From: Caenimonas soli
Lineage (GTDB): Bacteria; Pseudomonadota; Gammaproteobacteria; Burkholderiales; Burkholderiaceae_C
Reading direction: 5' to 3'
Length of the DNA stretch: 64,000 nucleotides
Assembly: GCF_013155545.1 (NCBI RefSeq)
Contig: NZ_JABJVV010000013.1
Location: forward strand, 1-64,000
Below the pieces are notes generated by a model. It was not told where the DNA came from, did no database searches, and worked only from the letters and a program-made list of their open reading frames with translations. Every line of letters begins with the position of its first letter. Position 1 is the first letter of the stretch. Shown here piece by piece: positions 10,520 to 19,648 of this stretch. The position numbers were made by a program, and so were the translations under genes.

Positions 10520-10996
10520 ATGGATATTGACCGGATCGACGCCCGCCTTATCGCGGAAGTTCAGCGGAACAACAGGACACCCAGCGAGGTACTGGGTGAG
10601 ACCGTGGGCTTGTCGCCGACTGCCGTGCAGCGCAGGTTGAAGAGGCTGCGCACGGAGGGCGTCATCGAATCGGACGTAGCGATCGTGAATCCGAAGGCGA
10701 TTGGCCAAAACGTGGCGATGGTCGTTTTGGTGGGCCTGGAGCGCGAGCGTTCGGACATCATCGACCACTTCAAAAAAGCGATTCGCATCACGCCGCAGGT
10801 CATGGCAGGCTATTACGTGACGGGCGATGCGGACTTCGTGTTGATAGTGACGACCGAAGATATGGAGCGATACGAATCTTTCACCCGCGCCTTTTTTTAC
10901 GGGAACGCCGACGTCAAATGGTTCAAGACGATGGTTGTGATGGACCGGGTGAAGGCGAGCTTCGCACTGCCTATTGACGCCGAGCGCTTCAAATAA
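10520..10996 (+). CDS. Lrp/AsnC-family transcription regulator
   Basis: 158 residues: an N-terminal helix-turn-helix (DRIDARLIAEVQRNNRTPSE through LSPTAVQRRLKRL, about 3-50) and a C-terminal RAM ligand-binding domain (PQVMAGYYVTGDADFVLIV, about 92-112). The ATG at 10520 gives the normal family length; an ATG at 10475 would add 15 residues. It is transcribed away from the thiolase gene and probably responds to a small amino acid or acid while controlling its neighbour. A frame-shifted fragment of a close relative lies at 4119-4216. Confidence 0.9.
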   Translation: MDIDRIDARLIAEVQRNNRTPSEVLGETVGLSPTAVQRRLKRLRTEGVIESDVAIVNPKAIGQNVAMVVLVGLERERSDIIDHFKKAIRITPQVMAGYYVTGDADFVLIVTTEDMERYESFTRAFFYGNADVKWFKTMVVMDRVKASFALPIDAERFK

Positions 10997-11225
10997 CTAA
11001 AACCGGTCGCGGTTGCAAGAGACGCCCAGAGCAACACGCCACATCCTCGGTCGCAGCTCACTTCAGCGACAGGTCCCAACGAATGCCGGAGGCACGTGCA
11101 AAAACGCGCGGCCCCCCGACGCGCCTTCGCGCAGCTTTTCGGCTTTGGGACAGCACACTAAGCCAGAAAAAGACCCCTCGAATCTCCCAGAATCCTCTGT
11201 TCGCGTATGGAGGAAGTTGAGCACA

Positions 11226-11561
11226 ATGAATCTTGACAGCGCAAAACAGGTTGCCCCGCTGGTCTTTTCGGGATCATATCTGGGAGCTAGGCACGAATAC
11301 TTGGTGACGCCGATGTCGAGAGAGGATCTGTGCAGCGTAAAGGGACCATCTGGCTATGCCCTGTTCACGCCCCCGAACCTTGCTTGCGAGGAGATGGCCG
11401 AGCATCTTTTTCCTACGGACAATTCGCAGGAGCTGCGGCGCGCTGAAGCTGCCATCGCCGCTTATCGGCCACTGCAATGTGAGTGGAAATTGCAGGAAGC
11501 GCGGAAATCTGGGCAGTACACCAAGTCGGGCGGTATGTTTTTGCGGGGGAAGCATGCCTAG
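11226..11561 (+). CDS. hypothetical protein, possibly spurious
   Basis: 111 residues from an ATG preceded 11 bases upstream by GGAGGA. The sequence (MNLDSAKQVAPLVFSGSYLG...) matches no family I recognise. An overlapping minus-strand frame (11274-11732) looks about as plausible, so strand and reality are uncertain. It lies in a stretch of lower GC content than the catabolic genes to its left. Confidence 0.3.
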   Translation: MNLDSAKQVAPLVFSGSYLGARHEYLVTPMSREDLCSVKGPSGYALFTPPNLACEEMAEHLFPTDNSQELRRAEAAIAAYRPLQCEWKLQEARKSGQYTKSGGMFLRGKHA

Positions 11562-12094
11562 TGAAGCCGGCGAACTGTCGAGCGCATGGCGGAGCATTTC
11601 GACATAGCACCCCGTGATCAGACCGTAATCGTGGACCATCACACCTGCCGCAGCCGCTACAGCTGTGAACTGCAATGCGAGCAGGCTTCCGGACTGGTTG
11701 GCTACGAGAGAGCGGTAAATATCATCGCCCACTCTGTGTCGCCAGAGCTAGGAACCTCTTCTTCGCTGGTCCTGCACGGCACACAGGATGAATTCTGGCA
11801 GCGTGGATTGGGGATAGGTACGCCTACGTTTACCTCGAATTCAGAACTAACCATTCGGACAATGCACGGCAGGCGGCTCGCAACGACCCCTGGTTATTCA
11901 CGTATCGGCCAAAAGCAGTGGATTCCGAACAGAGCCGCCAGATTCGGAATGCCTCCAAGTCTCGCTTTGACCCATAAGGGTCCGATTGGCCAGAAATGGC
12001 TGTTTGGAGATCCCAAGTGCATAAACAATCGCTCGAGGCGCTTGTATTGGGGAAATAGCTCCTTGTCGAGAGCCATTCCCAGAGAAGCTGTCTG
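11562..12094. other. gap of unclear content before ald
   Basis: About 530 bases with overlapping open frames on both strands but no recognised domain, terminator or repeat. It may be decayed coding DNA. Confidence 0.35.
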
Positions 12095-13222
12095 TCAGTG
12101 CAGCCTAAGCGCCTGCTCGGCACTAAGCCAAGGAAGGCCAAGTGCCTCCGCGACCGCTCGGTGGGTCAAGTGACCGCGGAACACGTTAAGGCCCTCTCGA
12201 AGATGCATGTCGTCAGACAACACGTCGATTCCCCGGTTCGCGAGGGCGAGCCCGAACGGGAGCGTGGCATTGTTCAGCGCTTCCGCAGAGGTTACGGGCA
12301 CCGAACCGGGCATGTTCGCAACGCAATAGTGGATGATTCCGTCGATTTCGTACGTCGGGTCTTGGTGAGTCGTCTGCCTGGAAGTTTCAAAACACCCTCC
12401 TTGATCGATTGCCACATCAACGAGAACACTCTTCGTACGCATTTGCCTCAACAGCCCTTTCGAAACAAGCTTAGGTGCACTCGCGCCGGGAATGAGCACC
12501 GCCCCGACAACGACGTCCGATGCAAGCACTTCCTCTTCCAGCGCAGTCGAGTTGGACGCTCGAGTACGTACTCGCCCGCCAAACAGGTCGTCCAAAGCAC
12601 GAAGGCGTTCAAGCGAGCGCTCGATAATAGTCACCTCTGCACCGAGCCCGACCGCCATGCGAGCTGCATGTGTGCCCACCACGCCACCGCCAATTACGAG
12701 TACCCGGGCTGGAGGGACGCCGGGCACCCCCCCAATCAGCAATCCTTTGCCGCCGGCGGGGCGTCTCAGGCAATTCGCAGCCGCTTCGATGGCCAAGCGC
12801 CCAGCCACCTCGCTCATCGGCGCCAACAACGGCAGTCCGCCGCGGGCATCGGTCACCGTCTCATAAGCGATCGCTGCGCAGCCGGAACTTACGAGTCCTC
12901 GCGTCTGCTGCGGGTCCGGAGCGAGATGGAGGTAGGTAAACAGAATGTGCTTCTCCGTGAGCATTTTCCATTCAGGTTCCTGAGGCTCCTTGACCTTTAC
13001 GATAATCTGCGCAGACGAGAAGACCTCAGCCGCCGTAGAGACAATGGTTGCGCCGGCGTTCGTGTAGACCGCATCACTTGCCCCGATGCCATCACCCGCG
13101 CCGGTCTGCACGTAGACCTGATGTCCAGAGCGCACATACTCGGTCACAGACGCAGGGGTCAAACCCACTCGGTACTCTTGGGGCTTTATCTCTTTTGGAA
13201 CTCCTACTTTCATAATCTTCAT
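12095..13222 (-). CDS. ald: alanine dehydrogenase
   Basis: 375 residues, matching Ald enzymes that convert L-alanine to pyruvate and ammonia with NAD. It begins MKIMKVGVPKEIKPQEYRVGLTP, with the substrate Arg in EYRVGLTP and the Lys of VKVKEPQ near residue 75. YLHLAPD carries the catalytic His, and VLVIGGGVVGTHAARMAVGLGA (about 170-190) is the Rossmann cofactor loop. MPGSVPVTSAEALNNATLPF near the C-terminus is diagnostic. The ATG at 13222 is chosen over one at 13213. An Lrp-type regulator diverges 125 bases away, the usual regulatory partner of ald. Confidence 0.95.
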   Translation of the reverse strand: MKIMKVGVPKEIKPQEYRVGLTPASVTEYVRSGHQVYVQTGAGDGIGASDAVYTNAGATIVSTAAEVFSSAQIIVKVKEPQEPEWKMLTEKHILFTYLHLAPDPQQTRGLVSSGCAAIAYETVTDARGGLPLLAPMSEVAGRLAIEAAANCLRRPAGGKGLLIGGVPGVPPARVLVIGGGVVGTHAARMAVGLGAEVTIIERSLERLRALDDLFGGRVRTRASNSTALEEEVLASDVVVGAVLIPGASAPKLVSKGLLRQMRTKSVLVDVAIDQGGCFETSRQTTHQDPTYEIDGIIHYCVANMPGSVPVTSAEALNNATLPFGLALANRGIDVLSDDMHLREGLNVFRGHLTHRAVAEALGLPWLSAEQALRLH

Positions 13223-13347
13223 TTCTGGTTGGTGGTACGAGTCACGAAGATTACGGTATACCGAACGCAATGTGCGCGTGAAATGGCGGGCCTGGAGACG
13301 GCCCCCTTTGAGATTCTGGCGCGGAAGCCATTCTGGGCGCTCAAAAA
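13223..13347. promoter_or_regulatory. divergent promoter region of ald and its Lrp regulator
   Basis: 125 bases between two divergent start codons. It must hold both promoters and, by analogy with other ald/Lrp pairs, the regulator's binding sites. No exact operator repeat could be assigned by eye. Confidence 0.5.
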
Positions 13348-13815
13348 ATGCATGCACTAGACCAACTTGACTTGCAGCTGCTGAAGCGATTGGCCAAAAA
13401 CGGCCGGATCTCGCATGTGGAACTTGCATCTCAAGTCTTCTTGTCATCCTCAGCGGTTGCTCGTAGGCAAAGATCTCTTGAAGACGCGGGCATTATCACA
13501 GGGTATTCGGCGAATGTTTCACCGAAGGCGTTGGGACTGAATGCGACGGTGCTCGTTCACGTCGCCTTAACAAAGCAGTCGGACGAAGCCCTTTCGGACT
13601 TTGAACGCGCAGTGACAAGTTGTGAGAACGTTGTTCAGTGTTTTTTGATGTCAGGCGAGTACGACTACATGCTGGTGCTACTTGTCCGAGATCTTGAGGA
13701 TTTTGAACGCGTGCACAAAATGCATTTGTCTCGCTTTCCTGCAGTTTTGAGAATTCAGTCGAGCTTTGCAATAAGGGAGGTGCTCAAAAGACCAATCCCT
13801 GATATATCGCTTTAG
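13348..13815 (+). CDS. Lrp/AsnC-family regulator of ald
   Basis: 155 residues with the family layout: helix-turn-helix in LDLQLLKRLAKNGRISHVELASQVFLSSSAVARRQRSLED (about 8-45) and a RAM domain containing FLMSGEYDYMLVLLVRD (about 95-110). The divergent arrangement with alanine dehydrogenase points to a local activator of ald that senses alanine or a related amino acid. It is clearly different from the Lrp gene at 10520. Confidence 0.9.
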   Translation: MHALDQLDLQLLKRLAKNGRISHVELASQVFLSSSAVARRQRSLEDAGIITGYSANVSPKALGLNATVLVHVALTKQSDEALSDFERAVTSCENVVQCFLMSGEYDYMLVLLVRDLEDFERVHKMHLSRFPAVLRIQSSFAIREVLKRPIPDISL

Positions 13816-13901
13816 CTGCCGCCGCCATGCCAGTACAACAAGGGTCGCGCCGGTAGATTCGCACGGTCACCGGATAGTTGATTAAAAAAATAGACAGGGA
13901 A

Positions 13902-13909
13902 ATGAAAAA
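13902..13909 (-). other. candidate ICE attachment core (attR-like)
   Basis: ATGAAAAA here is TTTTTCAT on the minus strand, the 8-bp core reported for Tn4371-family ICEs as I recall it. It falls just beyond the last element-type gene (LysR), between element and alanine genes, where an end is expected. An 8-mer can occur by chance, and the partner copy is not in the window. Confidence 0.35.
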
Positions 13910-14834
13910 CAAAAGAAGGCAACTTATCGAGTTGCGACATCTACGCTACTTCATCACTTTGGCCGAGGAGCTTCACTTTGCGCGTGCGGCCGAGCGATTG
14001 CAGATAGAGCAGTCACCACTGTCCCGCGCGATCCGCGAAATGGAACGGCTGCTCGGCGTGCGGCTGTTCGAGCGAAACACACGCAGTACGAGGATCACGC
14101 GCGCGGGCAATGTCCTTGTCGATTATGCCAGGCGAGTACTCGCGTTAATGGAGCAAGCCGGGGCGAGCGCCAGATCTGCCGCCTTGGGCCACAGCAATCA
14201 TTTGCGCATCGGGGTGTCGGATTGCACCGCATATTTCGGGGTGACTGAAATTCTCACGCGTCATCGAACACTACATCCAGATGTCTCAATCTCACTCCAC
14301 GAGATGCCGTTGCATCGACAAGTCAGTGGAATACGCGACGACCTTCTTGATGCGTCATTCTCCCTCGATGGTAGTCATCGCAATGGAATTCAGGCGCAGG
14401 CCGTTGCATGCGATGCGATCTGCGCGATTATTCCCATCGCACATCCGCTGGCGCGCGTCGATGTCGCACTGGCAGCTGATTTGGTCTATCACCCATTGAT
14501 CCTGTTCAGTGCCGAATCGGACTTGGGTGCTGGCTCCGAGATCGAGAACTTTGCGGAAACTCTCGGCCGACCCTACATCGCGTTCCGCGCGAATTCGCTC
14601 GGCACAATGTTGACACTCGTCGCGCTAGGGCACGGTATCGGCCTGGTCGGCTCCGCCCAGATGGCGGGCCTCCGGCGCAGCGATGTCGTGCTGCGCCCCA
14701 TTGGGGGAATCACCCAGCAACTCACGACGTACGTGCTGCACTCCAATTGCGGCGTATCTGAGCCACTGGAGACTTTTATTGAGCTGGCCCGGGAGTTGTG
14801 CCCGATCGCCGCTTCACCGGGCTGGCCTTCCTGA
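13902..14834 (+). CDS. LysR-family regulator (TraR-like) at the trb end of the ICE
   Basis: 310 residues: N-terminal winged HTH (LRHLRYFITLAEELHFARAAERLQIEQSPLSRAIREMERLLG, about 10-50, then LFERNTRSTRITRAG) and a periplasmic-binding-protein-like effector domain from about residue 85. A LysR gene in this position, next to DUF2274 and trbI, is a standing part of Tn4371-family ICE maps, where it is called traR. It is convergent with the trb operon and its 3' end overlaps the DUF2274 gene by 59 bases. The ATG at 13902 is preferred over a TTG at 13878. Confidence 0.87.
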   Translation: MKNKRRQLIELRHLRYFITLAEELHFARAAERLQIEQSPLSRAIREMERLLGVRLFERNTRSTRITRAGNVLVDYARRVLALMEQAGASARSAALGHSNHLRIGVSDCTAYFGVTEILTRHRTLHPDVSISLHEMPLHRQVSGIRDDLLDASFSLDGSHRNGIQAQAVACDAICAIIPIAHPLARVDVALAADLVYHPLILFSAESDLGAGSEIENFAETLGRPYIAFRANSLGTMLTLVALGHGIGLVGSAQMAGLRRSDVVLRPIGGITQQLTTYVLHSNCGVSEPLETFIELARELCPIAASPGWPS

Positions 14835-15027
14835 AGCCACGATCTCGTGCGATGAAGGCTTCCAGCATGTGTGGAATCAGCACAGACGCATCGATCGGTT
14901 CGCCCCAGCGCGCCGCGTGCAACTCGGCGTAGCGGTCCAAGTCCATCCTCAGCTTTTCTGGGATGGCGATGGTGAGTTTCACCATTGCAGTTTTGGGTAG
15001 CGGCCCAAGTCGCAGCTCGGCCGTCAT
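14776..15027 (-). CDS. DUF2274 family protein
   Basis: 83 residues: MTAELRLGPLPKTAMVKLTIAIPEKLRMDLDRYAELHA... This is the short protein that follows trbI in Tn4371-type and related mating clusters, annotated DUF2274. The KLTIAIPEKLRMDLDRYAE segment looks like a ribbon-helix-helix strand and helix, so DNA binding is plausible. Its start overlaps the trbI stop by ATGA, making it the last gene of the trb operon. Confidence 0.8.
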   Translation of the reverse strand: MTAELRLGPLPKTAMVKLTIAIPEKLRMDLDRYAELHAARWGEPIDASVLIPHMLEAFIARDRGFRKASPVKRRSGTTPGPAQ

Positions 15028-16292
15028 TGCGCGCCCCGATTGAAGAACAGTGGCTGGTATGGTCGTAGCACCATGTCTTTGTTCACCATGACACGCAATT
15101 CGAACCCCGACCGGATGGTGAGCGTCGGCTGGACATCCAGATTCCTCTTGGTCAGCTCCTTGCCCACCTCGTTGGCCGTCTCCTGCATGCTCTGCCGCAT
15201 CGCGATGACGATCTGGCCCTCACCACCGCCACGCTGGGGCGCGGCCAGTTCGGCCCCGATGCCCATCATCGTCGATAGCCCCGCGCCGGCGAGCAGCCGT
15301 TCCCAGTGCCAGTCCACGCCGTCCTCCAGCCCAGTGCGCCCCGCAACGTCCAGACCCTGTAGTCGATCCAGTGCGATCGAGGAGGTGTCCGGCAGGATCA
15401 GCCGCGTCCACACCATCAGGACGCGCCGCTGGCCAAACGACACCTGGCTGTCGTACCGCCCGACCAGACGGCTCCCCTGAGGGATCAGCAAGTAGCGGCC
15501 CGTGGCCGAGTCGTACACGGCCCCCGTCACCGTGGCCACGACGGGGCCTGGCAAGTCAGAATTGATGCCGGTCAAGAGTGCCGCGGGAATCACGGTGCCG
15601 GCAGTCACCAAAAATCGCGATACCGGCGGCTGTAGCCGGGCGCTTTGGGTCGCCAGATCATTCGGCCGGTCGATGAATGCCTGTCTGCGGTCTGCCGTGC
15701 TTGACAAAGGCGCGCCTGCTCCCAAACCTGAACCGCCGGCATTCGCGACTATGTCGTTGCTGGTCCTCGACGCCGCACGCTCCGGTCCTTCAGCCGGCGC
15801 TGCCGTCTGCGCATTGGCCAAGGGAGTGTGACTCCCTTGCTTGAAAATGACCGGAGCCTTCGCCGCATCTTCTGCTTCCCGCGCGCGGGCCACGCGCTCG
15901 ACGTTCGCCTGTTCGTCGTAGCCCATCGGGCGGCCGGCAGAACTGGCCTGCCCCAACTCAGCGCGCAGCATCGGTCCCCCCAGATCCCCCGGCAGGGGCG
16001 GCCCTAGTATTGGTATCGAAGCTGCCGGAGTGAGCTTCGAATAGTCCGCCGGCAGTTGACCCAGCCCTTCGGCCTTCGACACCCGATCGACATTGTGCAA
16101 TTCAGGATTTGCGGTACCCCGTTTGGGACTCGCGCTCTGCAGCGACCACAATGTGGCGCCTAGAATCGCCGCACACAAAACGCCGACCACAGTTGAAAGG
16201 GTCCGGCGGTTCAGGCGCATAACCGGACGTGGCGTAGCGCGAAGCGCCGCGCTCTCCGGCGGCTCCTTCATTTGGATGCCCTCCGTACTCAT
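15024..16292 (-). CDS. trbI: conjugal transfer protein TrbI (VirB10-like)
   Basis: 422 residues. A short cytoplasmic N-terminus is followed by one membrane segment (TLSTVVGVLCAAILGATLWSL, about 33-53), a proline/alanine-rich periplasmic linker, and a C-terminal VirB10 beta-barrel domain with VTGAVYDSATGRYLLIPQGSRLVGRYDSQVSFGQ. It spans inner and outer membranes as part of the mating-channel core. The start overlaps the trbG stop (ATGA), which decides it over longer alternatives. Confidence 0.93.
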   Translation of the reverse strand: MSTEGIQMKEPPESAALRATPRPVMRLNRRTLSTVVGVLCAAILGATLWSLQSASPKRGTANPELHNVDRVSKAEGLGQLPADYSKLTPAASIPILGPPLPGDLGGPMLRAELGQASSAGRPMGYDEQANVERVARAREAEDAAKAPVIFKQGSHTPLANAQTAAPAEGPERAASRTSNDIVANAGGSGLGAGAPLSSTADRRQAFIDRPNDLATQSARLQPPVSRFLVTAGTVIPAALLTGINSDLPGPVVATVTGAVYDSATGRYLLIPQGSRLVGRYDSQVSFGQRRVLMVWTRLILPDTSSIALDRLQGLDVAGRTGLEDGVDWHWERLLAGAGLSTMMGIGAELAAPQRGGGEGQIVIAMRQSMQETANEVGKELTKRNLDVQPTLTIRSGFELRVMVNKDMVLRPYQPLFFNRGAQ

Positions 16293-17281
16293 TGGCCGCC
16301 TCGCGTCACACCATCCGTGCGCTGGATGCGGACTATCTGCATCTTGTCCGTGCCGAGCCGCAGTTCCGCCGCACCGAACATCCGGTCGACGACGTAGTAG
16401 GGCGAGCGAAAGCGGTAGTTCACCAGCTGCCCGTCGCCCTGCGCGCCGATTACGAACAGCGGCGGCAGTTCCCCCTGGGCGATGCCCCCAGGAAACTGGA
16501 TGTAGACCTTTTCGCCGTCGTCGAACGCGCGCAAGGGCCGCCATGGCGGGCTGCCGCCCGTGATCTCGTAGCGGAACTTCAGGCGATCGAGTGTCATGCC
16601 GGTATCCACCGGCGCCGCCGCCTCAACGCGCTGCGCCTGCTTCTGCAGCGCGATCATCCGGTCCGCCGGATAGTCCCAGGACACCGACGCCATCCAGGTG
16701 CGTTCGGTGGAACTCAGTTCAAGCAAGTAGACGCGGCGATTCGTTGTAATGACCAGGTTGGTCTTCAGGCCCGAGCGGATCGGCTTGACCAAGATGTTCA
16801 CGCGCGAGGTGGCGCCCGCGCCACTGGCGGTGTCGCCGACGATCCAGCGCACAGTGTCGCCGGCGGAGACCGTCACCAGTTCTTCGCCATGCTGCAGCGT
16901 GACGACCGTGACGCGACCCGGGCTCGCGTAGAGCTGGTACAGCGCGCCTTCTGAATACGGCCACACCTGGATCGCGTTGACGTAGCCCTCGCGTGTTGGC
17001 GAGACGCGTGCCTCCTTGTTCGCCAGTTCGACGCGGTCCGGCACGCTCGCCGCCTCCGACGTTGGCCAGTATTCGAGGTCTGCCGCCAGGGGCTTGAGTT
17101 GCTCGGGTAGCGGCAGCGGTTGCGGAATGGAGACGATTTCTATCGGAGCCGGTGGCTCTGGCTCCCGCACCGCCTCAACAGGCTCATCCAGCCGGATCTC
17201 GGGCGCCGGCACCGGCGTGGTGGCGCACCCCGTGACGGCGGACAGCGCGGTGATGGCGCACAGCAGGGCAAGCTTCTTCAT
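16289..17281 (-). CDS. trbG: conjugal transfer protein TrbG (VirB9-like)
   Basis: 330 residues with a lipoprotein-type signal (MKKLALLCAITALSAVTGC; cleavage before Cys at about 19). The VirB9 domain follows, including PYSEGALYQLYASPGRVTVVTLQ and the C-terminal PLFVIGAQGDGQLVNYRFRSPYYVVDRMFGAAELRLG. It forms the outer-membrane-side part of the channel with TrbI. ATGA overlap with trbF upstream and trbI downstream. Confidence 0.93.
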   Translation of the reverse strand: MKKLALLCAITALSAVTGCATTPVPAPEIRLDEPVEAVREPEPPAPIEIVSIPQPLPLPEQLKPLAADLEYWPTSEAASVPDRVELANKEARVSPTREGYVNAIQVWPYSEGALYQLYASPGRVTVVTLQHGEELVTVSAGDTVRWIVGDTASGAGATSRVNILVKPIRSGLKTNLVITTNRRVYLLELSSTERTWMASVSWDYPADRMIALQKQAQRVEAAAPVDTGMTLDRLKFRYEITGGSPPWRPLRAFDDGEKVYIQFPGGIAQGELPPLFVIGAQGDGQLVNYRFRSPYYVVDRMFGAAELRLGTDKMQIVRIQRTDGVTRGGQ

Positions 17282-17988
17282 GGTGTCTTTCCTTCGGTTG
17301 TGGTGAGTTCGCGGCTCCAGTTCAAGCCGTTGACGTAGATACCTAGCGGGTTGTGGCGCAGCCGCGCTTCAGTGCGTGGCGTCTGGAGGACGATGGAGAC
17401 CATGGCCGTCCATCGCTCGGTTGCCGCAAGAGATCCGTTGACAAAGCTGCGCTCGATCCAGCGCAGCTGGAAGGTGTCGTCGCTCGCGCGTACGATGCTG
17501 CTCACCTCGACGGCTACTGTCTGCCGGCCCACCCGCGCGAACGGATCGTTGACCCGCGCGTACTCGTTCAGCACCGCCGCGCCGCGGTCGGTCGTGAAGT
17601 CGTAGGCTTCCAGCCAGCCCTTGCGCACGACGATGGGGTCGACAGACAGCGACCGTACGTTGACGATGAAGCGTTCCAGATGGAAGGCGATCTGGGCGTC
17701 AGTCGGCCAATAAGGCGTGAGCGCCTCTCCGATCGCGCGCACCTGGCCGGCCGCTTCAACCTCGATCACGTAGGGTGTAACGATCGATTGACCGGTGCGC
17801 CACACCAGGGCCCCGCCCATCAGCAATGCCAGGCCCAGACAGCCAAAAGCCATCAATCGCCAGTTGCGCGCCTGAACGCGCGAAGTCCCCACTCGCTCGT
17901 CCCACACCTGAGCCGCCGCCTGGTAGGGCGTCACGGGCGCCGGGGTGTCGGAGTAACGCGCTTCGGGTCGTTTGAATCGCAAGGTCAT
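17278..17988 (-). CDS. trbF: conjugal transfer protein TrbF (VirB8-like)
   Basis: 236 residues: a cytoplasmic N-terminus, one membrane segment (LMAFGCLGLALLMGGALVW, about 44-62) and a periplasmic VirB8 domain with VTPYVIEVEAAGQVRAIGE and ARLRHNPLGIYVNGLNWSREL. TrbF is an assembly factor of the inner-membrane complex. Its ends overlap trbL and trbG by 4 bases. Confidence 0.93.
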   Translation of the reverse strand: MTLRFKRPEARYSDTPAPVTPYQAAAQVWDERVGTSRVQARNWRLMAFGCLGLALLMGGALVWRTGQSIVTPYVIEVEAAGQVRAIGEALTPYWPTDAQIAFHLERFIVNVRSLSVDPIVVRKGWLEAYDFTTDRGAAVLNEYARVNDPFARVGRQTVAVEVSSIVRASDDTFQLRWIERSFVNGSLAATERWTAMVSIVLQTPRTEARLRHNPLGIYVNGLNWSRELTTTEGKTP

Positions 17989-19367
17989 GTTTGGCTTTCA
18001 TCTCGCAAGCTGGGGGAGGCGCCGCCGCCGCCGTGGTCGGAGGACCGAAGCACTTGCGCGGCAACGGCGGCGCCATGGGCAATCTGCTGCCGGCGCTGTA
18101 GGTGCTTGGCCCAGTCTGGCGCATTCGCGGAGGGACTGGCCGGTCCGTCTGAAGTTGCAACAGCGGCTGCAGGTTTGCTGTCGCTATCGGAGGAATCGCC
18201 TGGTGACATCCCGCCAGCGGCCTTGTCGCGGATCGAGCGCGCGCCTTCCGCCAGCTTGCGGCCGACCGCCTGGGTACCGGCTCGCGCGACACTCGCCACG
18301 CCAGCCGCCGCGACGCGCGGACCGCCCTCCGGCACGGCCGCTGCGCCGCTGTCGTAGGCTGCGCGCGCACTGCCCGAAACGCCCGTTGCCGAGCGTCCGG
18401 CGCTGCCTAGTCCCGATGTCGCACTCTGCGCGGCGCCGGGAAGCAGCCGGGCGCCAGCAGCCACCGCCGTGCTGCTGGCAGCCACCGCTGCGGTGCCCGC
18501 CGCGGCAAGCCCTGCAACTCCAATTGCGGCGCCCGCTGCAGCACCGGCGCCGAGTTGTGGCGCGCCGGATACGAGCCCCGTGGCGATCCCCGGCCCGAAG
18601 ATCCCCAGCCCGAACAGCGTGAGCGAAGCCAACATGATCGCCAGCGCGTTGTCGATGGAAGGCTCCGACCCCGGGGGCAACTGGAACTCCGCGAAGAGGC
18701 CGGAGCCAATCCCCACAATCACGGCAAGCACCAGCACCTTGATGCCCGACGACACCACATTGCCCAGTACGCGTTCCGCCAGAAACGCGGTCTTGTTCCA
18801 CAGCGCGAACGGAAGCAGGACGAAGCCCGCCAGGGTCGTGAGCTTGAACTCGATCAGTGTCACGAACAGTTGCACCGCAAGCACGAAGAAACTCACGATA
18901 ACGATCAGCCAGGCCAGGAACAGCACCGCGATGCTGTCGATGTTCAGAAAGACTTCCGGAAACCCGGCCAGGTCCCCGATCTGCGCCATGATCGGCCGTC
19001 CCGCATCGACACCGACCTGCGCGATATGCCCCGGCTGCAGCAGCTGCGCCTGCGTGAGCGCTGAGCCGGAGGCCACCAGTCCGAGGCCCGCAAAGGAGCG
19101 AAACAGGATGCCGGCCAACGCGTTGAAGTTGCCGATGATGAAAGCGAAGGCGCCGACGTAGAGTGTCTTTTTGATCAGCTTCGCGATCACGTCTTCGCCG
19201 CTGCCATTCACGCCGCCCATGGCCCAGAACAAGCCCGCCAGAACCATATCGATCGCGACCAGCGTGGCCGTGAGAAACGCCACCTCGCCACCCAGCAGAC
19301 CGAAGCCCGAGTCAATGTATTGAGAGAACACGCTCAGAAAGCGGTCGATGACCGACAGGTCGTTCAT
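17985..19367 (-). CDS. trbL: conjugal transfer protein TrbL (VirB6-like)
   Basis: 460 residues. The N-terminal part (to about 290) carries six or so hydrophobic segments, for example EVAFLTATLVAIDMVLAGLFWAM and FVLAVQLFVTLIEFKLTTLAGFVLLPF, as in the polytopic VirB6/TrbL channel protein. The C-terminal 170 residues are Ala/Gly/Ser-rich and low in complexity, as in other TrbL proteins. The ATG at 19367 is fixed by ATGA overlap with the trbK-like stop. Confidence 0.92.
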   Translation of the reverse strand: MNDLSVIDRFLSVFSQYIDSGFGLLGGEVAFLTATLVAIDMVLAGLFWAMGGVNGSGEDVIAKLIKKTLYVGAFAFIIGNFNALAGILFRSFAGLGLVASGSALTQAQLLQPGHIAQVGVDAGRPIMAQIGDLAGFPEVFLNIDSIAVLFLAWLIVIVSFFVLAVQLFVTLIEFKLTTLAGFVLLPFALWNKTAFLAERVLGNVVSSGIKVLVLAVIVGIGSGLFAEFQLPPGSEPSIDNALAIMLASLTLFGLGIFGPGIATGLVSGAPQLGAGAAAGAAIGVAGLAAAGTAAVAASSTAVAAGARLLPGAAQSATSGLGSAGRSATGVSGSARAAYDSGAAAVPEGGPRVAAAGVASVARAGTQAVGRKLAEGARSIRDKAAGGMSPGDSSDSDSKPAAAVATSDGPASPSANAPDWAKHLQRRQQIAHGAAVAAQVLRSSDHGGGGASPSLRDESQT

Positions 19368-19648
19368 GGCACGGCCTCCCCACTGCGTGGTCGCTGCGCC
19401 GACGACGCCGGAACCTTCGTCGCATCGCTCTTTCCAAAGAAATGGCGACGCCAGGCTTCGCTGGCGGCGGTGCAAGTGGCATCACCCACCTTGGCCCACT
19501 CGACCTTGCACTGTCGCATCAAGTCTCTCATCCGATTCGGGTCGCTGGCGATGGCCTCAGCTGTAGGCGCGACCGGATTGCATGCGGCCAGCATCAACAG
19601 GCACGCTGCCTTCGACAGCGCACGTTGCATATCGATGAACTTGGTCAC
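19364..19648 (-). CDS. trbK: TrbK-like entry-exclusion lipoprotein
   Basis: 94 residues with a short hydrophobic signal and lipobox (ACLLMLAACNP; Cys at about 23). The mature part contains a conserved-looking CKVEWAKVGDATCTAASEAWRRHFFG. A small lipoprotein between trbJ and trbL is the standard place for TrbK, which blocks entry of a second copy of the element. It overlaps trbJ and trbL by ATGA at both ends. The symbol rests on position and lipobox; primary sequence of TrbK proteins is poorly conserved. Confidence 0.75.
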   Translation of the reverse strand: MTKFIDMQRALSKAACLLMLAACNPVAPTAEAIASDPNRMRDLMRQCKVEWAKVGDATCTAASEAWRRHFFGKSDATKVPASSAQRPRSGEAVP

